A stretch of 64,000 bases of DNA from JACKBK01 sp963707275. Lineage in GTDB: Bacteria; Chloroflexota; Anaerolineae; JAAEKA01. Positions 36,180 to 45,589 of the stretch are shown here, in pieces (positions within the stretch are counted from its first letter, which is position 1; each line of letters starts with the position of its first letter). Made by a program: the position numbers and the translations under genes. The stretch covers positions 186,001-250,000 of the forward strand of contig CAVPPH010000015.1 in assembly GCA_963707275.1 (NCBI GenBank). The letters run 5' to 3'. The notes beneath the pieces were generated by a model, which saw nothing but the letters and a program-made list of their open reading frames with translations, did no database searches and was not told where the DNA came from.

Positions 36180-36236
36180 ACACTTCATGCTGCGTTGGCT
36201 GCGGCCAGGCCGGCGCCTTCCGGTTCAGCCACTCGG

Positions 36237-37811
36237 CTAATAGCCAAACGCGTTGTAAGCACTCATGACGGTGCCTGGCCCAATGGTCTTGACGATGACG
36301 ACAACCGACCCTTCGACAGCCTCGACATGCAGGCTGCCTTCCCAGTTGACGCTCTGCCCGGCTGCGCCCAGCCAGATATCGGCGCAGTTATTCTTGGTGT
36401 TGAAAATCTGAAAACCGTTCGGCGGGATCGGCGTGATGTTGGCCAACGCCGGGTAGCTAAGCGTCGGCACGCTCGGCGATGCGGCGCGTGGGTAGAAGTG
36501 CAATCTGGCTTTTGCTTGCGCGGTGGCGCTGGGATTCTGGATGTAGATGAGGGAGTACTGGGTCCAGTTCCAAGCCGCACAGGCGCCAGAGGTCTTGGTC
36601 ACCTTCTGATAGACAGCCGGCGCGAGCGCCCATGTGCTGGCATCCGCGGCCGTCGCAGAACGAAAACCGTCCATCATCGCGCTGCCCGGACGGACGGTGT
36701 ACGCTACCACGGCCAGGTTCTTGTCGTTGGTGGAGCTTACGACGACGGAGCCGTTGAAGCCGTCCCCAAGGGACGTCAAACTGGCGCCGACGGGACAGTC
36801 GCCGCCGCTGTTGGTGTTGGCGGCGCGGGCGGCGTTTGGAGCGACTGTGCAGGTCAGTGTCGCGACCGGAGTGGGCGTGCCAGGGTTGTAGAACTCCATC
36901 TTGACGCCGCAAGCCGTGCTTTGATCGAGACATTGGGCGGTGATGACGCTGAAGCCCAGTAAGTTCGGTGTCGGTGTCGCTGTGTCGAAGCGGCGCTCGA
37001 CGCCGGGAACGAAATGCCTGGTTGCCCCGCTCGTCGAACTGGGGTAGGACAAGACGCCGCGATTGGTCCAGTAGTGGCTTGCCACGGCTGAGATGAGTTT
37101 GCTGGCTTGGGAGGTGATCTTGAGCGAGCCCACCCAGGCGCTGTTGCCGAAGGTTGGGTTGAGCGCGCTGGGAATGCGCAGGTCGTAGGTCTTGTGGCCA
37201 CCTGCGCCCAGGTTGTCGGTCAGCGGCGTAGGGGGCACGGGGGTGCCCTCGCGGTTGAAGTACTGCAGGGTGATCGCGCCCGATCCGGCTACCGAGATGC
37301 GGCTGAATTGCTTGTTGGGGTTGTCAGGCGCCAGCGCGACAAAGGGCAGATAGGCAACAGTGCCCGGCGAGGCAACCGCCTCGTATGCGCTGGACTCGAT
37401 CTTGTTGTTGGCCCCCAGCTTGCTTCCCCGCCAGTAGACCTCCGCGACAGAACCGACGACGCCGTTTGTTGGCGACAGCGACACGGAGCCGATCCAGTCT
37501 TTGCGCAGATTGGCGGTCGTCGGCGCAAAGAGAACCGATCCGTGCGCCCCCAAAGTGGCAACCACAGTTGCCTCCACCGTGCCCTTGGGGTTGATGAAGT
37601 AGCCGGTGACAGAAACGGAGTTACTGCCGGCGGCCACCACCAGGTTGGACATGCCCGAATCGGGCACAGCCATGGGCGTGGTGTAGGTGGCTTCCGGCTG
37701 CAGGAGCACGCGTTCTGTGTGGCCTGGTGTGGCCGTTGCCAGACTGGCCAGCAACAGCAACGCACCCGCCAAAATTGCGATAACAACCGCGACAGACCAC
37801 GAGCGTTTCAT
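36237..37811 (-). CDS. Secreted protein of unknown function
   Basis: A 524-residue protein from ATG 37811, with GGGAGGGG upstream and a start that overlaps the previous stop as ATGA. A signal peptide (about 1-29) is followed by repeated beta-sandwich-like stretches with alternating hydrophobic residues, such as VTGYFINPKGTVEATVVATL and VYWRGSKLGANNKIESSAYE. Cys pairs occur in the second half. There is no membrane anchor and no catalytic motif. The repeats suggest a cell-surface or secreted binding protein. It is translationally coupled to the propeller protein upstream, so the two probably act together. Confidence 0.7.
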   Translation of the reverse strand: MKRSWSVAVVIAILAGALLLLASLATATPGHTERVLLQPEATYTTPMAVPDSGMSNLVVAAGSNSVSVTGYFINPKGTVEATVVATLGAHGSVLFAPTTANLRKDWIGSVSLSPTNGVVGSVAEVYWRGSKLGANNKIESSAYEAVASPGTVAYLPFVALAPDNPNKQFSRISVAGSGAITLQYFNREGTPVPPTPLTDNLGAGGHKTYDLRIPSALNPTFGNSAWVGSLKITSQASKLISAVASHYWTNRGVLSYPSSTSGATRHFVPGVERRFDTATPTPNLLGFSVITAQCLDQSTACGVKMEFYNPGTPTPVATLTCTVAPNAARAANTNSGGDCPVGASLTSLGDGFNGSVVVSSTNDKNLAVVAYTVRPGSAMMDGFRSATAADASTWALAPAVYQKVTKTSGACAAWNWTQYSLIYIQNPSATAQAKARLHFYPRAASPSVPTLSYPALANITPIPPNGFQIFNTKNNCADIWLGAAGQSVNWEGSLHVEAVEGSVVVIVKTIGPGTVMSAYNAFGY

Positions 37812-39178
37812 CTTCCCCTCCCAAGGTATTGTGTCCGAGCAAGCGGCTGGACCGTGGGCAACTGCATACACGCCCAACTCAGACCGCCATCGTCGGAGCG
37901 GTAGTAGGCGAACTCGTCGTTTGGATTTCTTGCCCTGATGAACAGGGTAAATGGACTGGCCATAGGCTGCTCCGCTGCCCAGTTGACCAGAGGCAGAAAG
38001 GTTGTCCAGTCAGATTTCGCCCTGGCAGCCAACGGTCCAGCAGACAGTTGACGCGAACTTGCTGGGGTTGCTTGAGCCGCACCCTGCTCCGGGGCGCTCT
38101 GCCCGGCCACGGCCGGCAGCACTGTTAACAACTCGACATATCTGTTTGTGAGCAACGGTGTCCACGTCGCGCCGTCGTCTACAGAGATGTACAAGTATGG
38201 GTAAGGATTATTCCCGTGGGCAACCATGAAGATCGTGTGATCCTGGCCGTAGTTGGGTGACAGCACATAGTTGTCGACCCGCGGGGCCACAACCCCTCCC
38301 TGGCAATGAGGGCGATCAGGCGGGAAGACCACTTGCCAGGTCTCGCCTGCGTCCCGACTGGTGAAGAACGAACTTGCCTGCTGGACGAAGAGGGTGCGGT
38401 CCAGAGCGAAGTTGGGCGAGATCTGCAGGTTGCTGGCTGCGGTGGCGCACAGGTCGTCGTCACTTCGGCCTTGCCAGGTCTCGCCGCCGTCGGTGGAGAC
38501 GATGACCGGCGATCCCATCTCCGGCGAAACGTCCACCAGTGAGGCAAACACCGTGTGGTCCTGGGAATAGTTCGGCGAGACCCCGAGGTCCAACGCTTCC
38601 GTGCCATCCCAGACCTCCATCCACCACCGCGCGCCATTGTCAGTGCGCCAGATACCGGAGGGTATCCATTGAGGTGAGCTGTTTTCCAAGGCAAACATGA
38701 CGTTCCGGTTATCCGTCGGATAGCTGGGAAGGTTTGCATGCCCTGGAATTGGCACGCGTGCCTGCCAGGTCGCTCCGCTGTCGTCGCTGTACCACAGCAG
38801 ACGAGTGACAAAAGAGAAGTTCGAGAAAACAGCCCAGTTTTGATACAAGTTATAACCGTTGTTCGATTCCACGGAAACCACGACTGCCGGACCGAACTGG
38901 AAGCCATCGTACCGAGACATGTCGACCAGATTGATCCACGATAAGCCTGCGTCATCGCTTCGCCAGATGACACCTGGGTAGATATGCACCAGAAACAGCG
39001 TCTGGTCCTGCGCATACCACGGTGAAGCAGTCAGGAAGTATCCGTCCTGTCTGGGGCAGGCTGGCAGCGAGGATGATTGAGCATCGGCAACCAGCGGAAC
39101 CAGGGCCAGGAGACATCCCAACGCCATGGACCAGCATCGATGAAAACGCGTAACAAAGTCGTGTATGTCTCTTGCCAT
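37808..39178 (-). CDS. Secreted BNR/sortilin-type beta-propeller protein
   Basis: A 456-residue protein from ATG 39178. A signal peptide (about 15-35) precedes a propeller made of BNR/Asp-box-like repeats: SDDAGLSWINL, SDDSGATWQAR, STDGGETWQGR, SRDAGETWQV, SVDDGATWTPL, SDDGGLSWACM. Asp-box propellers occur in sialidases, sortilin and photosystem assembly factors. The catalytic Arg/Asp/Tyr set of sialidases is not apparent, so a binding role is more likely. A linker near the C-terminus carries WTTFLPLVNWA. The gene has its own promoter at 39303-39275 and overlaps the next gene. Confidence 0.75.
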   Translation of the reverse strand: MARDIHDFVTRFHRCWSMALGCLLALVPLVADAQSSSLPACPRQDGYFLTASPWYAQDQTLFLVHIYPGVIWRSDDAGLSWINLVDMSRYDGFQFGPAVVVSVESNNGYNLYQNWAVFSNFSFVTRLLWYSDDSGATWQARVPIPGHANLPSYPTDNRNVMFALENSSPQWIPSGIWRTDNGARWWMEVWDGTEALDLGVSPNYSQDHTVFASLVDVSPEMGSPVIVSTDGGETWQGRSDDDLCATAASNLQISPNFALDRTLFVQQASSFFTSRDAGETWQVVFPPDRPHCQGGVVAPRVDNYVLSPNYGQDHTIFMVAHGNNPYPYLYISVDDGATWTPLLTNRYVELLTVLPAVAGQSAPEQGAAQATPASSRQLSAGPLAARAKSDWTTFLPLVNWAAEQPMASPFTLFIRARNPNDEFAYYRSDDGGLSWACMQLPTVQPLARTQYLGRGR

Positions 39179-39274
39179 CACAGTATCCCTTACGGCCAAC
39201 GTGTTGGCGTGGGCGTTGGCCACCGTCTCTACCAGACCTTCCATTGTTGAGAATCGCACAGCCCGATATTGTGA

Positions 39275-39303
39275 ATTATCGCGCCGCTTTCGGGCGTTTG
39301 CAA
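39275..39303 (-). promoter_or_regulatory. Promoter of the BNR propeller gene pair
   Basis: On the minus strand TTGCAA (39303-39298) and GATAAT (39280-39275) are separated by 17 bp, about 100 bp upstream of ATG 39178. Both boxes deviate slightly from consensus. Confidence 0.5.
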
Positions 39304-39364
39304 TAGGAAAACATCGCTCGTTGCGATCGATCAGATGCGATTGGTAGCCCTAAACGAGTATTGC

Positions 39365-40052
39365 TTACTGCGTCGAGTTGTCCTTGTCGACGTTGATCTC
39401 CTGGAAGCGGCCGGTGACCATGTAGATGACGCGCTCGGCGATGTTGGTCGCCAAGTCGCCGTAGCGTTCCAGCTCGCGCGCGGCGCGCAGGGCTTCATAG
39501 GTCGCCTCGACCTTCTCGCTACTGCCCACCTGCGCCATGTGATCCATGATCTGCGCGAAGACCCGCGCGTAGAGCGCGTCCACATCGTCGTCCTGGCGAG
39601 CTACTTGCAGCGCCAGATCGACGTTGTCGTGGGCGTAGGCGGTCATGGTCTGGTTCAGCATTCGGCCCACCATCGTGCTCATCTGCCAAAGCTCGCGGCG
39701 GACGGGGAATGTCAGGCGACTGAACCATGTGCGGCACGACCTTGGCGATGCCCTTGGCCTGGTCGCCCATGCGCTCCAAATCCACAATCATGTTCATCAC
39801 CGTGACGATGGCGCGCAGGTCACGCGCCGCCGGCTGCTGGGTGACGATCAGCGCGAAACACTTTTCCTCGATCTCGAAACGGGTGTTGTTGACCTCGTTG
39901 TCGAGCCGGAAGACCGTTTTGGCCTTGACTGTGTCCAACTGGTCCAGCGCGTCCATGGCGACGTAGAGTTCGTTCTCTACGATGCTGCCCATCTTCAGCA
40001 CTTCCTCTTTCAGCTCGCCCAATTGTTGCTCGAAGCGCAGGCGAATGTTCAT
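39365..40052 (-). CDS. phoU: Phosphate transport regulator PhoU (frame interrupted)
   Basis: Starts at ATG 40052 with MNIRLRFEQQLGELKEEVLKMG and has the two three-helix PhoU repeats, each with an acidic metal-binding E/D-x-x-x-D pattern (RFEIEEKCF, VMNMIVDLERMGDQA; later ALRAARELERYGDLATNIAE). One surplus C near 39712 breaks the frame between the repeats; joined, it is 228 residues, the usual length. PhoU restrains Pst transport and phosphate signalling. It is the last gene of the pst operon, 18 bp after pstB1. Confidence 0.9.
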
Positions 40053-40070
40053 CGTTCGTCTCCTCTCGCG

Positions 40071-40827
40071 CTATCCGCGCCGGCCAGTGATATATGCCTC
40101 GGTCAGCTCCTCTTTGGGAGAGCCGAAGATGGTGGCTGTTTCTGCAAATTCCACCAGGCGGCCGAGCCAGAAGAAGCCCGTCCAGTCCGAGGCGCGCGCC
40201 GCCTGCTGCATGTTGTGGGTCACGATGACGATAGTGTAGTTCTCGGCCAGCTCGCGCATCAACTCCTCGACCCGCAATGTCGCGACCGGGTCCAGCGCTG
40301 AACATGGTTCGTCCATCAGGATCACCTCAGGCTGCGACGGCGATCGCGCGGGCGATGCACAGCCGCTGCTGCTGGCCCGGGTTCAGGCTCATGGCCGAGT
40401 CCTTGAGGCGATGGCGCACCTCGTTCCACAGGGCCGCGCTTTCCAGGCTTTCCTGCACGAGTTGGTCGAGCATCGCGCCTTTGGCCAGTCCCAACACCCG
40501 CGGTCCGAACGCTACGTTGTCGTAGATGCTCTGCGGGAAGGGATTAGGGCGCTGAAACACCATGCCGATACGCTGGCGCAGGTCGACCACATCGACGTCG
40601 GGGGCGTAGACATCCTTGCCGTCCAGCAGCACCTGCCCTACGGCGCGCGTGCCCGCGATGGTGTCATTCATGCGGTTCAGGCAGCGTAGAAAGGTGGACT
40701 TGCCACAGCCCGAAGGCCCGATCAGCGCGGTGATCTGCCGTTCGCGGATCGGAATATTCAGGTCGATCAGCGCCTGGAACTCGCCGTAATAGAAGCTGAA
40801 ATCGTTTACTTCGATCTTGTTCTGCAT
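40071..40827 (-). CDS. pstB: Phosphate ABC transporter ATPase PstB1 with degenerate signature motif (frame interrupted)
   Basis: Joined, 251 residues. Walker A GPSGCGKST, Q-loop VFQRPNPFP, Walker B VILMDEPCSALDP with catalytic Glu and H-loop VIVTHN are all intact. The ABC signature, normally LSGGQ in PstB, is LNPGQ here (SLNPGQQQRLCIARAIA). One surplus base near 40333 breaks the frame between AIAV and QPEVILMD. It hydrolyses ATP to drive phosphate import through PstCA. A second, complementary PstB-like ATPase is encoded just upstream at 40939. Confidence 0.9.
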
Positions 40828-40938
40828 TGGTTTTGGTAGACTGGCAGATTGGTGATCGATGACCGGTAGCTGTCGGCCGAAGTCCTTGAGACCTTGCGTC
40901 CGATTACCGTATACTGATCACCGATTACTGGTTACTGA

Positions 40939-41697
40939 TCATCCAAACCGTCCCGTAATATAATCCTCGGTCCGCTTGTCCTGCGGATGCAGGAAGAGCG
41001 TCTCGGTCTTATTCGTCTCGACGAGTTCGCCGTTCAACAGAAATGCTGCTCGGTCGGCGATGCGGGCGGCCTGCTGCACGCTGTGCGGGACCATGACGAT
41101 GGTGTACTGGTTGGTAAGCTCACGCAAGGTCTCCTCGACCACGCTGGTCGAGATGGGATCGAGCCCGGAGGTCGGGTTGTCCAACAGAATCACCTCTGGT
41201 TCCATGGCCAGGCTGCGGGCAATGCACAGGCGCTGCTTCTGGCCGCCCGACAGCGCCATGGCCGAACTGTCCAATCGGTCTTTCACCTCGTCCCACAATC
41301 CAGCCTGGCGCAGCGACCGTTCCACTCGTGTTGCCAGCAGCGAGATGTCGCGTAGGCCGGCCATCCTCAGCCCGTAGATCAGGTTGTCGCGGATTGAGCC
41401 GGGCAGCGGCGTCGGCACGGCGAATACCATGCTGACCCGCCGGCGCAGATCGAATACGTCCACCGATTTGTCGAAGATGTTCTGGCCATCCAGCTCAATC
41501 GCCCCCTGGAAGCGCGCGCCTTCGGTCAGGTCAGAAAGGCGATTCAGCAGCCGCAGCAGCGTTGACTTGCCGCTGCGCGATGGGCCGAACAACACGAACA
41601 CCTGGTTGGGCATGATGTCCAGGGAGACGTTGCGCAGTGCCTCGGTCTCGTCGGTGTAGGTGTAGAAGGTGTTCTGGAGCGAGATTTTGGGTTGCAT
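40939..41697 (-). CDS. PstB-like ATPase paralogue with degenerate catalytic residues (PstB2)
   Basis: A 252-residue PstB-type ATPase. Walker A is GPSRSGKST (38-46), the signature LSGGQ (149-153) is intact and the H-loop His 205 is present. The Q-loop Gln is Ala 93 (VFAVPTPLP) and the catalytic Glu after Walker B is Asn 174 (ILLDNPTSGLDP). It should bind ATP but hydrolyse it poorly. It sits between pstA and pstB1, 110 bp upstream of the latter. The defects complement those of PstB1, so the pair is predicted to form one consensus and one degenerate ATP site. The reading frame is intact. Confidence 0.88.
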   Translation of the reverse strand: MQPKISLQNTFYTYTDETEALRNVSLDIMPNQVFVLFGPSRSGKSTLLRLLNRLSDLTEGARFQGAIELDGQNIFDKSVDVFDLRRRVSMVFAVPTPLPGSIRDNLIYGLRMAGLRDISLLATRVERSLRQAGLWDEVKDRLDSSAMALSGGQKQRLCIARSLAMEPEVILLDNPTSGLDPISTSVVEETLRELTNQYTIVMVPHSVQQAARIADRAAFLLNGELVETNKTETLFLHPQDKRTEDYITGRFG

Positions 41698-41707
41698 GAT
41701 CGATCTT

Positions 41708-42564
41708 CTACCAGTCGCGCCGTCGCCGGAACACCGTGCGCACCGCGGTGGCGATCAAGGTCAACGTCAGGGTGATCATCAGCAGCACCAGCGCCGTGCC
41801 ATACTGGACGACCAGCGACATATCCGGCACCTGGGTCGAGATCACGTACAGGTGATAGGGCAGGACCATAGTCTGGTCGAAGATCGACGTCGGCAGCGTT
41901 GGGAAGATAGAACGCCGCCACGGTGAACAGAATCGGGGCTGTCTCGCCGGCCGCGCGGCTCAGCCCCAGAATCATGCCAGTGATGATGCCTGGCATGGCG
42001 TGCGGCAGCACCTGGTTCCAGATCGTCTGCCACTTGCTGGCGCCCAGACTCAAGCTGACGGTGCGGAACTGCTGCGGCACGGAGTTGATGGCCTCCTCGG
42101 CGGTGCTGATCACCACCGGCATGGTCATGATGCCCAATGTCAGCGAGCCGGCCAGGATCGATGTGCCAAAGCCCGCTGCCAGGACGAACGCGCCCAGACC
42201 GAACAGTCCGTAGACGATGGAGGGGATGCCGGCCAGGTTGACGATGGCCATGCGGATCGTGCGTGTCAGGCGATTGTCGCCGGCGTACTCCGCCAGATAG
42301 ATGGCCGTGGCAATCGAGAACGGCATCGACACCAGGGCCGTGCCCATGGTAAGGATCAGCGTCCCCAGAATCGCGGGCATGATGCCGCCTTCCCTCATGC
42401 CGTTGCGCGGCGGCTGGGTCAGAAACTCCCACGAAATCGCGCCGATGCCCTGCCAGATCAGGTAGACGATCACCATGATCACCGGCACGAACACGAGCAC
42501 TGCCGTCAGTGTGATCAGACCACGATGCCAGGCGCTGCGACTGCTGGCGGGTCATGCCGGTCAT
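41708..42564 (-). CDS. pstA: Phosphate ABC transporter permease PstA (frame interrupted twice)
   Basis: About 284 residues when joined. ATG 42564 overlaps the pstC stop as ATGA and fixes the start. One surplus base near 42540 shifts the frame before AWHRGLITLTAVLVFVPVIM. Another (CCCAACG for CCAACG, about 41904) shifts it before TLPTSIFDQTMVLPYH. In between are six helices and the permease EAA-type loop (SLGASKWQTIWNQVLPHAMPG). The end RTVFRRRRDW is typical of PstA. It forms the phosphate channel with PstC. Confidence 0.88.
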
Positions 42565-43503
42565 ACCTGGCCTCCTGCCTTGGTGCGCGCGCCCGAGACG
42601 CCGACCAGCCGGGCCGCCAGCCAGTTGACCACGAAGGTGATCAGGAACAGGACCAGACCGATGGCGAAGAGCACGCTGTAGTGCAGGCTGCCCTGGGCGA
42701 CTTCGCCCATCTCAGCCGCGATGGTGGCGGTCATGGTGCGCACCGGGTTGAAGAACATGCCCGGACCGAAGGCTGGTATGTTGGCCGCGTTGCCGGTGAC
42801 CAGCAGCACGCGCCATGGTCTCGCCGATCACCCGGCCAATGCCCAGCATCACCGCGATAACCAGGCCGGAACGGGCAGCAGGCAGCACGACTCGCCAAAT
42901 CACCTGCCACTGGGTCGCGCCGATCGCCAGCGCGCCGTCGCGGTATTCCTTGGGGACGGCGTAGAGGGCGTCCTCGGAGATGCTGATGATGGTCGGCAGC
43001 GCCATGTACGCCAGCAACAGCGAGCCGGTAAACGCCGTCAGCCCCGTGGCAGCGCCCATATTCTGGATCAACGGCGCCAGCACGACCCAGCCCAGAAAGC
43101 CCAGCACGATGGACGGGATGCCGGCTAGCACCTCGATCAGCGGCTTGAGGATCTCCCGCAGCCACTGTGGCGCCAGCTCTCCCAGGTAGATCGCAGCCAC
43201 CACTCCCATCGGCACGGCGATGATCACCGCGCCAATGGTCACCAGGAACGTCCCGACCAGTAGCGGCAACAGCCCGTAGATGCCTTCGATCGGATACCAA
43301 CGGTTGCCGAAGAGCTGCCGCAGGGGGATGTCGAGAAACGCGTTCAACCCTTCCTTGAGCAGAAAGAGGAAGATCAGCCCGACGATGATGATCGTCGAGA
43401 CCGCCGCAAGCATGATAATTGCTTCGATGACAGACTCGCGGACGCGTCGATTGTTGGAGCTCTTTGACGGCGCTTGCGCGGCCCCTACACCTTGGTCTAA
43501 CAT
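42561..43503 (-). CDS. pstC: Phosphate ABC transporter permease PstC (frame interrupted)
   Basis: 313 residues when joined. Helices begin near residue 25 (SVIEAIIMLAAVSTIIIVGL). The family segment LAGIPSIVLGFLGWV and the EAA loop (AIGATQWQVIWRVVLPAARSG) are present. One surplus C near 42812 breaks the frame between IGETMA and VLLVTGNAANIP. It follows pstS by 6 bp and overlaps pstA. Confidence 0.9.
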
Positions 43504-43509
43504 GAGCCT

Positions 43510-44412
43510 TTACTCCTCCGTCAGCGGCACGAAGCCCAGATCAGCCACGATCTGCTGGCCGGCTGGGCCTTTGATCCAGGCGATGTAATCGGCGATCGCG
43601 CCGGTTGGCTCGCCGGCTGTGTACATGTACAGCCCGCGTGCGATCGGGTAGGAGCCGTCGGCGCCGGACGCTACGCTGGGCATGACGTAGGGCGAGTCGG
43701 CGTCCTTGGCGACTTCCAACATCTTCTCGTGTTCGCTGACATAGCCCAGCCCGTCGTAGCCGATGGCCAGTGGGTTGCGCTGGATCTCGCTGGTGATCCC
43801 CACCGACGATGGCATCAGCAGCGTCTGCGGCGCGAAGATGTCTTTGTTGTCGCCGTCACCCTTGCGCACGACCTCCTCCAGGAAGTAGACGTGGGTGCCG
43901 GAGTTGGTCTCGCGCGAGACCAGCACGATGTCCTCGTCGTTGCCGCCCACATCCTTCCAGTTGGTGATGCGCCCGCTGAAAATGTCGGCCAGTTGGTCAA
44001 TGGTCAGGCGGTCCACCGGGTTCGCCGGGTTGACGATGACCGCCAGCGCGTCGATCGCGATCAGATGCTCAACAGGATCGAAGCCGTTGGCGCGGGCTTC
44101 CTCTTTCTCGCTTTCCTTCATCTCGCGCGAGGCATTGGCGATGTCCACCGTGCCGTTGATCAGCGATGCGATGCCGGTGCCCGAACCGCCGCCGGTCACC
44201 GCAATTGAGACGTCGGGTTGTACCTCGCGATACGCTTCTGCCCAGGCCAGCGCCAGATTGACGATGGTGTCGGAGCCTTTGTTCTGGATGGCGCGTCCAG
44301 TGCCGGCGTTGACCTCAGAGCCGGCCTGCTCGGCGCGCGAGCAGGCGGAGTTTGCAATCAGGGTGACTATCAGCAGCACCAGGGGAACGGCTTTGCGAAG
44401 GGTACGGGGCAT
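43510..44412 (-). CDS. pstS: Phosphate-binding lipoprotein PstS
   Basis: A 300-residue lipoprotein from ATG 44412, with GGAG ten bases upstream. The lipobox region LIANSAC gives a lipid anchor. The mature part has phosphate-binding family segments: KGSDTIVNLALAWAE, VTGGGSGTGIASLINGTVDIANASR and SRETNSGTHVYFLEE. It captures phosphate outside the membrane for PstCA-PstB. It is the first gene of the operon, with its own promoter and a nearby TTAAC direct repeat. Confidence 0.93.
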   Translation of the reverse strand: MPRTLRKAVPLVLLIVTLIANSACSRAEQAGSEVNAGTGRAIQNKGSDTIVNLALAWAEAYREVQPDVSIAVTGGGSGTGIASLINGTVDIANASREMKESEKEEARANGFDPVEHLIAIDALAVIVNPANPVDRLTIDQLADIFSGRITNWKDVGGNDEDIVLVSRETNSGTHVYFLEEVVRKGDGDNKDIFAPQTLLMPSSVGITSEIQRNPLAIGYDGLGYVSEHEKMLEVAKDADSPYVMPSVASGADGSYPIARGLYMYTAGEPTGAIADYIAWIKGPAGQQIVADLGFVPLTEE

Positions 44413-44446
44413 GGAGGTCACTCCATTGTGATCGAGAAGTGCAGCG

Positions 44447-44462
44447 GTTAACAAATCGTTAA
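44447..44462 (-). promoter_or_regulatory. Pho-box-like direct repeat upstream of pstS
   Basis: Two TTAAC hexamer cores on the minus strand (44462-44458 and 44451-44447) are spaced 11 bp apart. This matches the TTAACA-type direct repeats bound by PhoP in Bacillus. They lie just downstream of the best -10 box, over the expected transcription start, which would fit repression or a second promoter rather than classic activation. Confidence 0.45.
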
Positions 44463-44465
44463 TAG

Positions 44466-44494
44466 ATTGTAGCCCATGGCACAAGATTTGCCAA
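44466..44494 (-). promoter_or_regulatory. Promoter of the pst operon
   Basis: On the minus strand TTGGCA (44494-44489) and TACAAT (44471-44466) are separated by 17 bp, about 55 bp before ATG 44412. Confidence 0.6.
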
Positions 44495-44615
44495 GCGGGA
44501 AGGGCGAGTGCTGTTTGCTCAACGCCGGGAAGAGAACTATACTTTGGGGGTGAAACGTGTTGCGCATTGCGTAATCTCGACTACCTGGACTTTATCACCC
44601 TGTCATCCCTTCATT

Positions 44616-45515
44616 ATGCCACCCACACCACTCCTCGCCCGCAAGACCCGGTTCGCCTGGGGCAACCAGACCTACGTCATGGGCATCATCAACGCGACGC
44701 CGGACAGTTTCTCCGGCGACGGGCTGGCAGACGGCGGCGATGGCGCGTGGATCGAGGCCGCGGTTGCGCAGGGACGGCGCTTTGTCGCCGAGGGCGCGCA
44801 CATCCTGGACGTCGGCGGCGAGAGCACCCGTCCTGGCTCGCAGCCCGTGGACGCCGACGAGGAACTGCGACGCGTCGCGCCGGTCATCCGAGGCCTCGCT
44901 GATACGGTGAGCGTACCGATCTCCATCGACACCGCCAAGGCGTCGGTAGCCGAAGCGGCGCTGGCCGCCGGCGCCAGTATCGTCAACGATGTGTGGGGCT
45001 TTCGCCTGGAGCCGCGCATCGCTGAGGTGACGGCGCGGGCCGGCGCCTGGGCAGTGCTGATGCACAACCGCAGCAAGCGCGAGCAGGTCAGCATCGATCC
45101 GGCGCTGGGCGGGCGCTACGTCGGCACGGACTACGGCGACCTGATCGCCGATATCGCGGCCGAGTTGCAGGTCAGCATCGATCTGGCGCGGCATGCCGGT
45201 GTACCCGACGAGCGCATCGTCATCGACCCTGGCATCGGCTTTGGCAAGACGGTGGCGCAAAACCTGGAACTGCTGAACCGGCTGGGCGAGCTGCGCAGCC
45301 TGGGCTACCCCATCCTGGCCGGCCCCAGCCGCAAGTCGTTCATCGGCTACACCCTGGACCTGCCGCCCGACCAGCGCGTCGAGGGCACCGCCGCCGCTGT
45401 CGCCATCGCCATCGCCCGCGGCGCCGACATCGTGCGCATCCACGACGTGCTGACCATGGCGCGGGTGGCGCGGATGACGGATGCGATTGTGCGAGGTGTG
45501 AGGCGTGAAACGTGA
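44616..45515 (+). CDS. folP: Dihydropteroate synthase
   Basis: A 299-residue enzyme that joins p-aminobenzoate to dihydropterin pyrophosphate in folate synthesis. ATG 44616 is chosen because the conserved core begins soon after: VMGIINATPDSFSGDG (21-36), LDVGGESTRPGSQPVD, SIDTAKASVAEAAL and the phosphate-binding GPSRKSFIG near residue 235. All are canonical. It is divergent from pstS and followed 75 bp later by an SDR gene on the same strand. Confidence 0.93.
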   Translation: MPPTPLLARKTRFAWGNQTYVMGIINATPDSFSGDGLADGGDGAWIEAAVAQGRRFVAEGAHILDVGGESTRPGSQPVDADEELRRVAPVIRGLADTVSVPISIDTAKASVAEAALAAGASIVNDVWGFRLEPRIAEVTARAGAWAVLMHNRSKREQVSIDPALGGRYVGTDYGDLIADIAAELQVSIDLARHAGVPDERIVIDPGIGFGKTVAQNLELLNRLGELRSLGYPILAGPSRKSFIGYTLDLPPDQRVEGTAAAVAIAIARGADIVRIHDVLTMARVARMTDAIVRGVRRET

Positions 45516-45589
45516 TTCGTAATGCGTGAGCCGAGCCGCTTCTGAATTACGCAGTCCGCATTACGATTCCCGTAACAGTTGGCAGACCT

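Larger units (their letters stand above)
35869..36236 (-). promoter_or_regulatory. Leader region of the B12-uptake operon
   Basis: This 368-bp gap has no gene. On the minus strand it contains, in order, the promoter (36179-36151), the cobalamin riboswitch (about 36116-35905) with two heptamer arrays inside it, a TCCGC/GCGGA pair (35903-35899 and 35875-35871) that could occlude initiation, and the ribosome binding site of the 35868 gene. Confidence 0.8.

Noticed and set aside
39365..43503. True pseudogenisation of the pst operon
   Set aside because: Each break is a single surplus base, both sides stay conserved, and no stop or deletion has accumulated.
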